Positions 23,858 through 34,160 of a stretch of DNA of 64,000 bases are shown one piece after another. The position numbers and the translations under genes were made by a program. The notes beneath the pieces were generated by a model. It worked only from the letters and a program-made list of their open reading frames with translations. It was not told the origin of the DNA and made no database searches. The DNA comes from Delphinus delphis. Lineage: Eukaryota > Chordata > Mammalia > Artiodactyla > Delphinidae. Positions within the stretch are counted from its first letter, which is position 1, and every line of letters begins with the position of its first letter. The stretch spans positions 37,614,431-37,678,430 of the forward strand of contig NC_082696.1 of the NCBI RefSeq assembly GCF_949987515.2. The letters run 5' to 3'.

Positions 23858-24265
23858 ATTTATTCCATCAGTCATTTTTTCTTAGAATTTTTATTGAGAA
23901 TCTACTCAGTACCAGCAGACTCTGGGCAATAGTGTTGGAAAGTAAGAGATGCATGTGACATAACCCTGCCCCAAGGAGCTCACAACATCAATGAAAGCTG
24001 GAATAAGCCCACAATTAGAACCCCATATAACAATGAATAGTAGAAGGATGCTCAAATACCACAAAAGTTTTCATCTGAATGACAATACATTGCGGGGTAC
24101 GGAAAAGGAGCTGCGATGGAGTGAGCTTGGGGAAAGCATCAGAGAAGAGAAAATATTTGAGCCAAATCTTGGATAATAAAGTGAAGATGAGAAAGTGCAT
24201 TCTTGACTGTGGAATGGTTTATGCAAAGGCACAAATTTTGAAATAGTATGAAACAACCTGAAAAA
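23858..24265 (+). repeat. unnamed old interspersed repeat, copy A (5' part)
   Basis: Starts 'TTTTTATTGAGAATCTACTCAGTACC' and continues 'CCTGCCCCAAGGAGCTCACA', 'GGGGAAAGCATCAGAGAAG', 'TTGAGCCAAATCTTGGATAA' and 'TTATGCAAAGGCACAAA'. The same ordered phrases recur at 29222, 39232 and 63435. I recognise the type (an ancient mammalian dispersed repeat beginning 'ATTTATTGAGCACCTACTATGTG') but cannot name the family with certainty. Not coding. Confidence 0.6.
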
Positions 24266-24269
24266 CACA

Positions 24270-24500
24270 AATAATTAACAATAGCTACAGCTTTTTGAGT
24301 ACCTATTTTTGTACCAGGCACACTACTAAACATTAATTTAACAACAATATTTTGAAGCAAATACTTTTATTTGCATATTTTTCCTAAGGAAGCAAAGGCT
24401 TAGAAGAGCTACATAACTTGTGCAATTCACACAAAATTTAAACTTCAAGTCAAGTGATCTGATTTCGCAAGTTTTGCTCTTAACTGATCAACCAATACAC
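24270..24500 (-). repeat. MIR
   Basis: Reverse MIR inserted within unnamed repeat copy A. 'GAGTACCTATTTTTGTACCAGGCACACTACTAAAC', 'GGAAGCAAAGGCTTAGAAGAG' and 'GTTTTGCTCTTAACTGATC' follow the reversed MIR order. The flanking repeat resumes at about 24530. Confidence 0.65.
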
Positions 24501-24529
24501 TGAACTTTCTTAAGGTTAATACAAGAAAA

Positions 24530-25185
24530 GAGACTAAAGAAAAGAATCTAGACATAGCCGAATATGATATAATGCTCTGCTAAGGAGCAGGGACTTGTTC
24601 CTAACAGTATAGGTAGCCATTAAAAGATTTTAAGATGGGGAATTATATATGTGTTAGAAAACTTACAGTAATATTCCAAGCCAGAGTAAATAGATCCAAG
24701 GGTAACAATGGAGATGAAAGATGAAAGATACCTCAAGTCAAGAGATCTTTAGGAGGGAGGATCAAGAAGACTTCGGAGCTGATTAGATGGGGATGGTGAG
24801 AGAGACAGCTGAGCTGTCTCCCTGGATTCTGGATTGGGCAACAAACAGGTAGATGTTCAGATGAAAGGTCTAGAGAGGAACGGGGGAGTCATTTATGTCT
24901 ACAGTATTACAGAAGGTATAGTTATGAAAAACTCACCACAGAAAAGCATGAGAATTTTATAAATAGGGAAGGTGGGATGGTAGAAGTGGAACCCAACAAT
25001 ATAACAGATTTATGAAGTTGATGAGGAATTAACTTTAAAAAGAAAGCTGAAAGAAAGCAATCCAGAGAGGCTGGAGCAAACAAGAGAAAGAAAATAATGC
25101 TATAATAACTAAGGGAGAAGAGCAACTTTTAACATGAGCAGTCCACAGTCAAATGCTGCCCAGACAAGAGCCAAGTGCTAAAAGT
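24530..25185 (+). repeat. unnamed old interspersed repeat, copy A (3' part)
   Basis: Resumes the family with 'GTAGCCATTAAAAGATTTTAAGATGG', 'TGGATTCTGGATTGGGCAACAAAC' and 'CCACAGTCAAATGCTGCCCAGACAAGAG'. The last phrase is a distal landmark of this family. Together with 23858-24265 it is the longest copy here, about 1.1 kb of repeat without the MIR. Confidence 0.5.
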
Positions 25186-25642
25186 GCATGTACCATGTTT
25201 GCTAATTAAGACCCTGGTTTGTTTCCTTAGAACCTTTCTCTGGAGTGTCTCCTTCTTGGCAGAAGGTTGAAGGTTGAAGAAGGAAAGGGACCTGAAGAAG
25301 TAGAACAATGAGTATAAACTATACTTTTATTACACAGAGTAATAAATGAGAACGCAGGTTGAAAGGAAAGAGGAAAGAGTGAGTATGAGGGAGAAATTGA
25401 GGGTACAGGAGAGAAGGGAAGCTGAATGTGCAAAGTCCTTGAGTGAAATCCATGAGGGACATTTACCTCTAGCTACATTTGTCATGGGGAATGTCAGCTT
25501 TCCCAAAGTAATAAATCATACTGTTGGCTTATTCTACGGAGATAATACTTCAAAACTACCTACCGGATCCTTCTTAGGTACCCTTGGGAACAATTCATTT
25601 TCTACCATTTTGCAAAGAGAGCTAGATTATTTGTCTAATAAA
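25186..25642. other. unique DNA with open frame, no gene supported
   Basis: A 100-codon forward frame at 25346-25648 begins in purine-rich DNA, which gives a charged R/E/K N-terminus, and ends in the SINE target site. No family is recognised and no splice context was found. Treated as chance. Confidence 0.4.
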
Positions 25643-25653
25643 ACATAAGTGGG

Positions 25654-25884
25654 GACTTCCCTGGTGGCGCAGTGGTTGAGAGTCCGCCTGCCGATGCAGG
25701 GGACGCGGGTTCGTGTCCCAGTCCAGGAAGATCCCATATGCCGCAGAGCGGCTGGGCCCGTGAGCCATGGCCACTGAGCCTGCGTGTCTGGAGCCTGTGC
25801 TCCGCAACGGGAGAGGCCACAACAGTGAGAGGCCTGCGTACCGCAAAAAAACAACAACAACAAAAAAAAAAAAAAAAAAAAAAC
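25654..25884 (+). mobile_element. CHR-type tRNA-derived SINE
   Basis: Short CHR form with a tail of AACAAC units followed by about 23 A. The duplication ACATAAGTGGG flanks it at 25643-25653 and 25885-25895. Confidence 0.95.
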
Positions 25885-25895
25885 ACATAAGTGGG

Positions 25896-27139
25896 AGAAA
25901 AAACACTTTGGTACATTGTACAATTAAAAGTTTCAAAAATCTTGCCTTGCATAATTATGTTTTTCAAATGATTTGCACTCTTTAAATCTTCCCTCACTAT
26001 AACTTGTTCATGCATTTTCATTTTCTCAATATTCAACAAAGCCATTCCTCTCTTTGTTTGATTGTCTCCACCACTGTTGACCTTGGCACTATGGCAATGG
26101 CTTGACATAGAATCGTGGAACCACATGACCCCTGGGAGGCTACCTAACTGATACATATTAAGCCACTTGAAATTTTGAAGTTTATTCTTCCGAGTACTGG
26201 TATTATTATTATTTTTAAAAGCAAACTACATTTGTTGCATTAAAGTTAAGATTTGGAAATGTTTTATTCTATATACAGAATAAAATATATAACAAAAATA
26301 AGTAAAATGCAATGTATATATCTCTAACTTTTGTTTTGAATCAACCCTAAAAATTAAAGCATGGTTATAAGAAAAGGTTAAAAGAACTAGATGTAGATTT
26401 CCATGCAGCTTAATAAACAGACAGTGTAAAAATGTTTATTACCGGAATAGATGCCATTATATAGTTGTCTTTAAATCGACACTTCCAGAATGAGCCAAAA
26501 TCAAAGGCATTTTACCCTGATATAGTATCAGATACAGCTTTTTATTAACATTTAATGACTTTCTGCAAACTTTTGCAATATTTATTGCTCTGAAAAAAAA
26601 TTCAAGCATCAGGATTAAATTATCAAAATTTCCAAGACACTGATTTCATAAATGATACAATAGACATTTCATATATTAATTTGTCAATAGTCATGCATTG
26701 CTCACATGAAAGGAAACTGTTTTAAACCTATTGACAATTTTAAGATGGTCCTAACAATATTTTTCTTTTTTTCACTAAAAGAGTCCTAAGAATATTTGGT
26801 CTTTTCTTGGACAGTTCATTTAACTTAATTAAAAGGAACAGAGAAAAACGTGAAAGTAATTCTTAGAGCACAGATGATCATAAAAAATTCAATAAAGCCT
26901 CAACAAAAGCAAAGATCATTAACCAGGATACTGCTGTGTAAAAGTTCAATTATTAAAGATTGATATAACGCTTTTACCAATTGTTCTATAAAACCAATTA
27001 ATTTTTAGGAAGTTAACTGAGATGCAGCTAGAACTGTTTTTTTTTTTTTTTAGTTTCAGGGCCAAATACAGAAATATGAACAGTGAATGTGTTCAATTTA
27101 TCTACTCTTTATTATTGTTATATTTTTAAATATGTAACT
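25896..27139. other. unique AT-rich DNA
   Basis: No gene or recognised repeat. The 173-codon minus-strand frame at 25635-26156 is mostly SINE read-through with an uninformative N-terminal extension. A T run lies at 27037-27051. Confidence 0.45.
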
Positions 27140-27388
27140 TATCTATCCACAGTCCCACCTCAGGGCCTCTGCATTTACTGTTCCCTCTGCCCAGAATGTC
27201 CTTTCACCAGATACCCACGTGGTTCCCTCCTTCATTTCAATTCAGAATTTGCTCAAATGTCACCTTATCAGAGACATTTGCCTTGAGTATTCTAAATGAA
27301 ATTGCACCTGTCCTCCTCCAAGTCTCTTTCTATCCTTTTGCCATCCTACGTATCTGATGGCTTCTCTGTCCCACAAAATGTAAGCTCC
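27140..27388 (+). mobile_element. L2 LINE 3' fragment, left part
   Basis: 'CACCTCAGGGCCTCTGCATTTACTG', 'TTCCCTCTGCCCAGAATGTCC', 'GCTCAAATGTCACCTTATCAGAG' and 'AAAATGTAAGCTCC' follow the L2 3' end closely. The element is split by an LTR and resumes at 27746. Confidence 0.9.
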
Positions 27389-27745
27389 TGCTATGGTCTA
27401 AATGTTTGTGTCCCTCCAGAATTCATACGTTGAAACCTACTGCCCAATGTGATGGTATTAGAAAGCAGGGGGCTTTGGGAGGTGATGAGGCCATGAAGAT
27501 GTAACCCTCACGAATGATTAGGATCCTTATAAAAGAGACCCCAGAGAGCTCTCTTGCCCCTTCCACCATGTGAAGACACAGCAGAAAGATTGCCACTAGG
27601 AATCAGGCCCTTACCAGGTATCAAATCTGTTGGTGCCTTGATTTTGGACTTCCTGGCATCCAGAACTGTGAAAAATAAATTTCTGTTGTTTATAAGCCAC
27701 CCAGTCTATGGTATTTTGTCATAGCAGCCCAAACGGACTAAGACA
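27389..27745 (+). mobile_element. MaLR (ERVL-type) solo LTR inside L2
   Basis: A 357-base LTR with TG...CA ends: 'TGCTATGGTCTAAATGTTTG', 'ATGTGATGGTATTAGAAAG', 'CCTTATAAAAGAGACCCC', 'CATGTGAAGACACAGCAG', 'AACTGTGAAAAATAAATTTC' (containing AATAAA) and 'GGACTAAGACA'. These are MST/MLT1 landmarks. A perfect 5-base duplication GCTCC at 27384-27388 and 27746-27750 matches the 5-base target sites of this class. No internal region is present, so it is a solo LTR. Confidence 0.92.
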
Positions 27746-27855
27746 GCTCCAGAAGAAGAGGGATGCGGTTTTGTTTACTACGATATCTCCAGCTCCTACA
27801 ACAGTACTTGGTCTGTGGAAGACAATCAATGAATCACTGTGAATGAATGAATTTC
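27746..27855 (+). mobile_element. L2 LINE 3' fragment, right part
   Basis: 'GAAGAGGGATGCGGTTTTG', 'CTCCAGCTCCTACAACAGTAC' and 'TCAATGAATCACTGTGAATGAATG' complete the L2 3' terminus begun at 27140. Confidence 0.8.
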
Positions 27856-29221
27856 AGAATCCAGAGATGAAAAGATGGTATACCTGATTTTGAAAAAGAG
27901 GGGACAGGATCATTAAATTTCACTCTGTAAGTTATCCACCTTGTCCTGCCAATTTATTTACAATATAAAGCTCTCGACGATGGAACCACGTATAGTCTCA
28001 CTACTTCTTATAATATTTAAGACAGTCTGTAGCAATCTGAGAGATCCTGACGGACAGGTCCCAAAACTGTATTTTATGCCTTCCTCATGCTTTCAACAAC
28101 AGGAAAAAAAGAAAAACAAAACAACCAAGCAACAAACAACAACAAAGGAAACACAGACAAAGGCTAGAGGAGGTAATATCTCTCTTTAAAAAATTATCAT
28201 TGTTCTTTGATATTTTGATCTTTATAGCTGAAAGGAAAAAATGTGTACAAACGTAATATATGAACTGTCTTTTCTTCATTTAAATATACCTTTCATGATA
28301 ACCCTACGATTTGATTAATGACATATCTTATTGCTATGGTAGAAATAATTGAGCTTTGGTGAATTAGTGTCATTTTCCGTAGCTGAGATGGACAAGACCA
28401 AGGTAGACAGGAGGAGATGGAGCCTGCATTTATGAGATGGGCGGAGTGTTTACCTGCAGTGCACTGCACTGCTGCCTTAGCACAGAGCACAGGCATAGGG
28501 GATGGCGTTCTTCTAGGCCCAAGGGGGGCTTCAGGCAAGGAAGGTGCCAAGGAATGTACCAACTCTGCTCTAAGCGATGCCTACAGGCCAAGAGGACCTG
28601 AACACAAACCAGCTTCTCTGTCGGTTAACGCTATAGCTACAAACAATCATCTCAGGAAAGAGATCATTTGATCACATCTTAACTAACAATACTGGAAACT
28701 CCAAGATAGGGTCAGAAGACTTGTTCATCCCTCAACACCTTAATTCTCCAATCTGCTGGTCCAAATGGAAAATTCATAGATGTTGTCTATAAAAATAAAA
28801 TGGTACAAAATGAAAATTCCTTGGGAAGTAAAAGTAAGAAGTGAGGGGGATAAGTAAGTAAGTTTAAATTCCAGCCTATGAAATTGTTACAGTTACCTGT
28901 TAACCTGATGAGGACAAACATTGACACTGTAGACAGTCTTCAAACTATTATAATACAGTCGTAAAATAAAAATTCACATTATTCAGTTTTAATATATAGC
29001 ATCACCCTAGAAGCTCTTTCAACATAACTGTTTTCCCCTCCATCTCCACAGAGCTCTGACCTTATACCTTATATATCTTTGTCCCTGTGGATTCCTTCAG
29101 AGGCCATCTGACATAAGAAAATGACCATTTTAAAAGCTGGGGGGTTTTATTATTAAATTTGTATACCTACAGAAACTCAATGAACTAATAGCAGGAAAAG
29201 GGAGGGCTTTGAGATGTGGCT
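27856..29221. other. unique DNA, no gene seen
   Basis: No repeat or gene recognised. 28380-28620 is somewhat GC-richer than its surroundings and has frames open on both strands (28293-28562 reverse, 28417-28671 forward). Neither has recognisable content. Confidence 0.45.
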
Positions 29222-29960
29222 ATTCAATTAAACAATTATTCATTGGCCACTTGCTATGTGTACTGCCCTGGTTGCTCCTAGGGACTCAATGGTAAACAAG
29301 ACTAAATCTTTATCCAATGAAAGCTTTACAGTATAGTAAGAGGAAAATGATAGACCCATGACTGACTACAATACATGCTAGAAAAATGCCATAAGGGGAC
29401 AGAACCAACGTCTGTGAGGTTCAAAGAAGATGACATTACATGTTTTGGGGGATCCAATATGGAAGTAGATCATGAGAAATGAACTATAAGAATGGCTACT
29501 GTAGGCAGAGAGAACTGCAGGAGAAAAAGTAAGGAAAAAGAAAGAATAAGTATGCATAAAAAGAAGTTCAGTTTATTAGATCACAGGGAATACACAGTGG
29601 AGCAGCAGGGAACAGACTGGGAGGTCATATCATAGAAGGCTAAGATGCTATGTTTGAACTCAATAGGCAAAAGACTGTATTAGAAAGAATCTGAACAAGG
29701 TAAAGGTATTACTGTTTATCTATTATGAATGGTGCTCTAACAGCAATGCAGATGGACTGAGATGGGAGAGTGAGGAGATGGGACGGGTAATTAGGATGCA
29801 ACCATAGTCCATGTAAGCAGGGATAGGGTCTGGAATAAAGTGATGATAATCAAAATGGGCAAGAGCAATAGAATTAATACAGAATAGAAAACTGGATTTG
29901 CATAGGATCGGCTACAGAGACACTGGAGAAGGGCTTATTGATGAGATATCCAGCTTCAGT
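29222..29960 (+). repeat. unnamed old interspersed repeat, copy B
   Basis: 'TATTCATTGGCCACTTGCTATGTG', 'GGTTGCTCCTAGGGACTCAATGG', 'AACAAGACTAAATCTTTATCC', 'AGAATCTGAACAAGG' and 'TCCATGTAAGCAGGGATAGGG' parallel copies at 23858, 51395 and 63435 in the same order and orientation. Confidence 0.55.
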
Positions 29961-30140
29961 GACATCAGGGAATACTGTGCACCCTCCTAAGCACTTTACA
30001 GGTGTCATTCACTCATCACGACAGCAACAAACCATCCTTCCATTTTACATACGAGAAAACTGAGGCTAAGAGAACATACGTAACTTGCAATGCATTAAGT
30101 GACAAAGCCAGAATCTGGATCGAAAACTGCTGGACTATAT
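29961..30140 (-). repeat. MIR
   Basis: Reverse MIR: 'CCTAAGCACTTTACAGGTGTC', 'CCATTTTACATACGAGAAAACTGAGGCTAAGAG' (in pieces) and 'GTGACAAAGCCAGAATCTGG'. The core is well kept. Confidence 0.85.
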
Positions 30141-31012
30141 TATAACTTCCAAGGAGGATACAGGTAGTTATACTACTAATAATAGAACCATATATTTCAT
30201 TTCAAAGTTGTTCCCAGATATTCTGATTTACAATTGACATCAAATTATCAAATGCATGATATCAAATCTATTAGCCTTATTTATTTAATTTTCTTCACTT
30301 CTTCAATACACAGTTAATTGGCAATGCTATAGTACAAATAAGATTTTGATGCACGTCAGGTATCAAAATAAATTAAAGGGAAATTAAAACAGAAAGGAAA
30401 TTTAACCAGAAAAGTGTGATATACCAATACCTAGAGTCCAGATAGGAGAACAATCTGGAGGGAACAAAACTTACAAGGTACATTTCATACTCTGGTGTTT
30501 TCTACATAAATGAAAAAAATAAAATGTATTATCTGTTAGATTATTTGACATATTTTCTAGATTTTCCCCCTAAGATGACAGAATTAGAAACAGAAATACT
30601 TATTTTAATGTTACCTAGCGTAGAATCTCAATAAAATCAGCATGACTTTCAGGTTATTGTTTCTATCAGAAAATGACAAAATCTGCCTTTACTTTATCAC
30701 TTCCAAATGTCTTCCAATAATGTATCACCAGGGTTATAAACTAAGAGACATATAGACCAATGAGACACCTCACATTATGAATTTTAACCTGAAATACACA
30801 AATACAGTTTACATGATTGCCCTCTGTATACTGATTTCATTTTGGACACACACACAATAGGATTTCAGACTCTGAACAGGTATTTAGAAAACTGTGCTTA
30901 TCACCTCTAAGAAATGCCACTAAAATAAACTGAACTTGCTCTTATTTATTTCTGGCTTCAGTTTACATTCATGTTTGTTTCTTCTGGTTGTTATTTATTA
31001 CAAGCTTTTATT
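30141..31012. other. unique AT-rich DNA
   Basis: No gene or recognised repeat. Confidence 0.45.
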
Positions 31013-31027
31013 GAAAGTAGAGAGAAG

Positions 31028-31246
31028 GGGCTTCCCCGGTGGCGCAGTGGTTGAAAGTCCGCCTACCGATGCAGGGGACGAGGGTTCGTGCCCCGGTCCG
31101 GGAAGATCCCACATGCCGCGGAGCGGCTGGGCCCGTGAGCCATGGCCGCTGAGCCTGCGCGTCCGGAGCCTGTGCTCCGCAACGGGAGAGGCCACAACAC
31201 TGAGAGGCCCGCGTAGCACAAAAAAAAAAAAAAGAAAGAAAAGAAA
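31028..31246 (+). mobile_element. CHR-type tRNA-derived SINE
   Basis: Short CHR form with few differences from its siblings. The tail is an A run followed by GAAA units. A perfect 15-base duplication GAAAGTAGAGAGAAG flanks it at 31013-31027 and 31247-31261. Among the best preserved copies here. Confidence 0.95.
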
Positions 31247-31261
31247 GAAAGTAGAGAGAAG

Positions 31262-32611
31262 ATTTAGAAGTTTTGGTGGTAGCTGTGAACTGAGCACTTA
31301 TATGGAAATCATCATCGGCCCCACATACTTTAATAGGCACAGGAGATGGCACGATCTGGAAGGAACACAGGTTGAGAGCTGGTCAGTGTGAATCGACCTG
31401 GCCTCTTCTTAGCCACCACTCTCACCAGCAGACATCTGTGAAGAACAGCCACTAGGCAGTGCTGGGGTGAGGAGTAGAGACTTAAGGAAGGCACCTGGCA
31501 ATGCGCCTGGAACACTGCAAGCATTCCAAAAATGCTAGCTATTATTTCTATTAGCTTCCTCAAGGAGCAAACACCAAGTTGGATTAAATTAGAGGCAAAG
31601 AAACATTACATGAGAAGAGAAGCACAAAAGAGAGGAGAGTGTGTGTGAGAGAGAGACAGGAGAGAAAGATCATTTTTCATACATGGAAAGCTCCAGGAAG
31701 CTCACCAGAGATTTTTATGTACACTAATCTTTAAAAATTTTGGAACACATTGGTGCAGTTGGTTCTCAATCAAATCAGCCTCAGTCCTGTTTACTTTTCC
31801 TAGAGGTTATATATATTTTTGGATACCTGCTGGCATAGTTTTCAGTTTAGAGAAACATCTGCAGAGGGAGATGGATGCATCATTTTACCCACAGGGATCT
31901 TTCTGCAGCCTGTGCTTGCGGGCATGGAGATGCTGATGCTAGGTGAGATCCTTAGGACTAGACACCATGTCCTCCTAGGGCATTCAGTGCAGTGCTAAGG
32001 ATAAATCAGACACTCCTTGTTCTCTAACTAAATAAAAAGTGTCATTTTGTCAAGTAAACCTGATTTTCAAAAGAAAATAGGCAAACATCTAGCTGATCAC
32101 TGTTCTTCTGGCAATGATGAATGGGAGAGTGTTACGGATGAAATAGGGGTGGATAGCAAAACAAATGGGTAACCACTTGCTAAACTGTTCCTTCTCAACA
32201 CACTCTTAGAAATGCTGCTGGACAAGATTTGGGGAAATGTGTCAAGTCCTGAACTGGACTTCTCTTTAAAATGAGGTCCTGTAACTTACAAGGCCATAGT
32301 GTGTCTTCGAACCCAGTGGGCCTACTGGAGCATTTCTATCATGACCAACTCCATTGATTCATCCAACTCATCACACACCTTTTTTAACTGTGATCTGGTT
32401 CCCATGTAGGTCTATCTATATGGAAAGAATGTACTGATCATGTGGAATTTACATTTCTGTTCATGGTGACAGTTAACTCTTATAATGATTCAAAAGCATC
32501 ACTTCTATTTGTGATTTAATATCTTACATCACTCAACAATAATGACTCTTACTAAGTCATGTTATTATGTCCTATGTGGTATTTCTTTGTTTAAAACAGT
32601 AAACTAGCATT
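31262..32611. other. unique DNA, no gene seen
   Basis: No gene. A purine-rich GA/GT stretch lies at about 31610-31670. No repeat recognised with confidence. Confidence 0.45.
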
Positions 32612-33016
32612 TTAGTGACTAAAAAAAATAATAACAAGAAATTTACAAACATACACACGTATATAACCATACAACATATATATGTTTTTATATATATGAT
32701 TAAAAAGAGATATTGATAAAATCTTATCTTTTGGGTAAAAAATGTCTTTCAAAACAATGAGTTCACCTATCTGAATGCGTGGAGTCCTCAGAGCCATTCC
32801 CATTACCAGGGTTGCTTCCCCAGCCCTGTTCTCAATTAAAGCGTCCAGCATAACACCCACTGTTTTCCAGAATTTCCTGATACTGACCTCAGCTGCCTTC
32901 ACAATCCTGCCTCTTTGATAGTGTGTAAAACTCATTTTCTGCTCATTGCTCATTATTTTCCAATACTGGCCCAATATGGTCTTATTTTGATCCACAAAGT
33001 CAGACTTGAAGTCCAT
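32612..33016 (-). CDS. unidentified open frame, coding status doubtful
   Basis: A 134-codon minus-strand frame with an ATG at its upstream end, outside recognised repeats. Residues 1-110 have balanced, protein-like composition (charged and hydrophobic residues mixed, few low-complexity runs). The last 25 codons run into TA-rich DNA and look random. I recognise no domain, signal peptide or membrane segment with confidence. No neighbouring exon or poly(A) context supports it. Chance is the main alternative, followed by a decayed pseudogene. Confidence 0.12.
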   Translation of the reverse strand: MDFKSDFVDQNKTILGQYWKIMSNEQKMSFTHYQRGRIVKAAEVSIRKFWKTVGVMLDALIENRAGEATLVMGMALRTPRIQIGELIVLKDIFYPKDKILSISLFNHIYKNIYMLYGYIRVYVCKFLVIIFFSH

Positions 33017-33149
33017 TAGCTTAGATTCTCAAGTTCTTCTACCAAGTAGAGAGCTATCTGCATAGCTTTAAATGCAGTACTTCATGCTTTAATGAGATCT
33101 AGCCTGCATTCCTCTGTAACTCCATGTAATCCTCTCCTTTAAATGTACC

Positions 33150-33260
33150 CATGTGTTTGGGCAAATTATGTTTCCCCTTAAATACCCTTGGCCTCCGTTT
33201 TCATATCTATAAAATAGGTTTAGAAAATTAAAAAGATAATGCTAGAAAGGACAGTTTAGT
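33150..33260 (+). repeat. MIR fragment
   Basis: 'GGGCAAATTATGTTTCCCCTTAAATACCC' (split) and 'TTTTCATATCTATAAAATAGG' fit the forward MIR core ('GGGCAAGTTACTTAACC...CATCTGTAAAATGG'). Confidence 0.5.
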
Positions 33261-33298
33261 ACATAATACATGGAAACACATTTAAATTCCTTTCTTTC

Positions 33299-33334
33299 CA
33301 TTTATCAGTTTCCTATCATTTATCAGTTTCCTAT
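33299..33334. repeat. 18-base perfect tandem duplication
   Basis: CATTTATCAGTTTCCTAT occurs twice head to tail at 33299-33316 and 33317-33334. The lack of differences suggests a recent local duplication. Confidence 0.9.
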
Positions 33335-33985
33335 CTCCCTAATACACTCTCAAAAGGACAGAAGAAACAACACATTCGCACTATCTTTCAAGTCATCAGA
33401 TAAACCTGATTATGCCTTTGTTTAGCAGGTTAGCCTTGTCAGGCCAATAATCTGTGTCATCCTCACTCATCAAATACAATTGTACTGACATATGGGGCAG
33501 CTGACTACATCTTGGAGAGGTTAAATGAAATTATGAAAGCAGAAGCTTTGATCTTCTGGCCTGCAATGTGTCTGATAAATACAACTGATAGCTCTGTGCT
33601 TCGATATGTGTGGTCTTTTTTTCCTAGGACACGTCGTTATTAAGCATGTTGAAACTTCGGAAGAGCTATACTAGATAACTGTGTGTTTCGTCCTGTGTTA
33701 AATAAATTTCTGAACGTAAAAAACATGTCATCTTTTTTTTCAGAGAAGAATTCTATTGCAACCTTTAAAGAGCACACAATTCCAAAATTATTTAAAGTAT
33801 CTAGACTACAAAAAAAAATCCTCAATTTTTAAGGCAAGCACAAATATAATACCAAAAACTGACACTAATAAATATAATATATAATCAATTCTCTGATTTA
33901 TAGAGTCAGGGAATAGAGAGGCAGAATTTTTTTTTAATCAGCAAATAGAATGCAGCAATGTACCAAAAGATACCTCTAGACACTT
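33335..33985. other. unique DNA, no gene seen
   Basis: AT-rich, with no gene or repeat recognised. Confidence 0.45.
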
Positions 33986-34160
33986 CTAAAGAAATTAGAA
34001 CCCTTGCTCGCTGTTGGTGGGGATGTAAAATGGTGCAGCTGTTATGGAAAACAATATGAAGATTCCTCAAGAAATTAAAAATAGAACTACCATATGATCT
34101 AGAAGTTCCATTTCTGGGTATTTGTCCAAAAGAAGTGAAAAAAATATCTTCTCATGTAAA
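33986..34160 (+). mobile_element. LINE-1 ORF2 fragment
   Basis: 'CTTGCTCGCTGTTGGTGGGGATGTAAAATGG' (split) and 'ATAGAACTACCATATGATCTAG' match the conserved ORF2 C-terminal segment, which also occurs at about 62020-62110. It covers only about 170 bases, with both ends lost. Confidence 0.85.
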
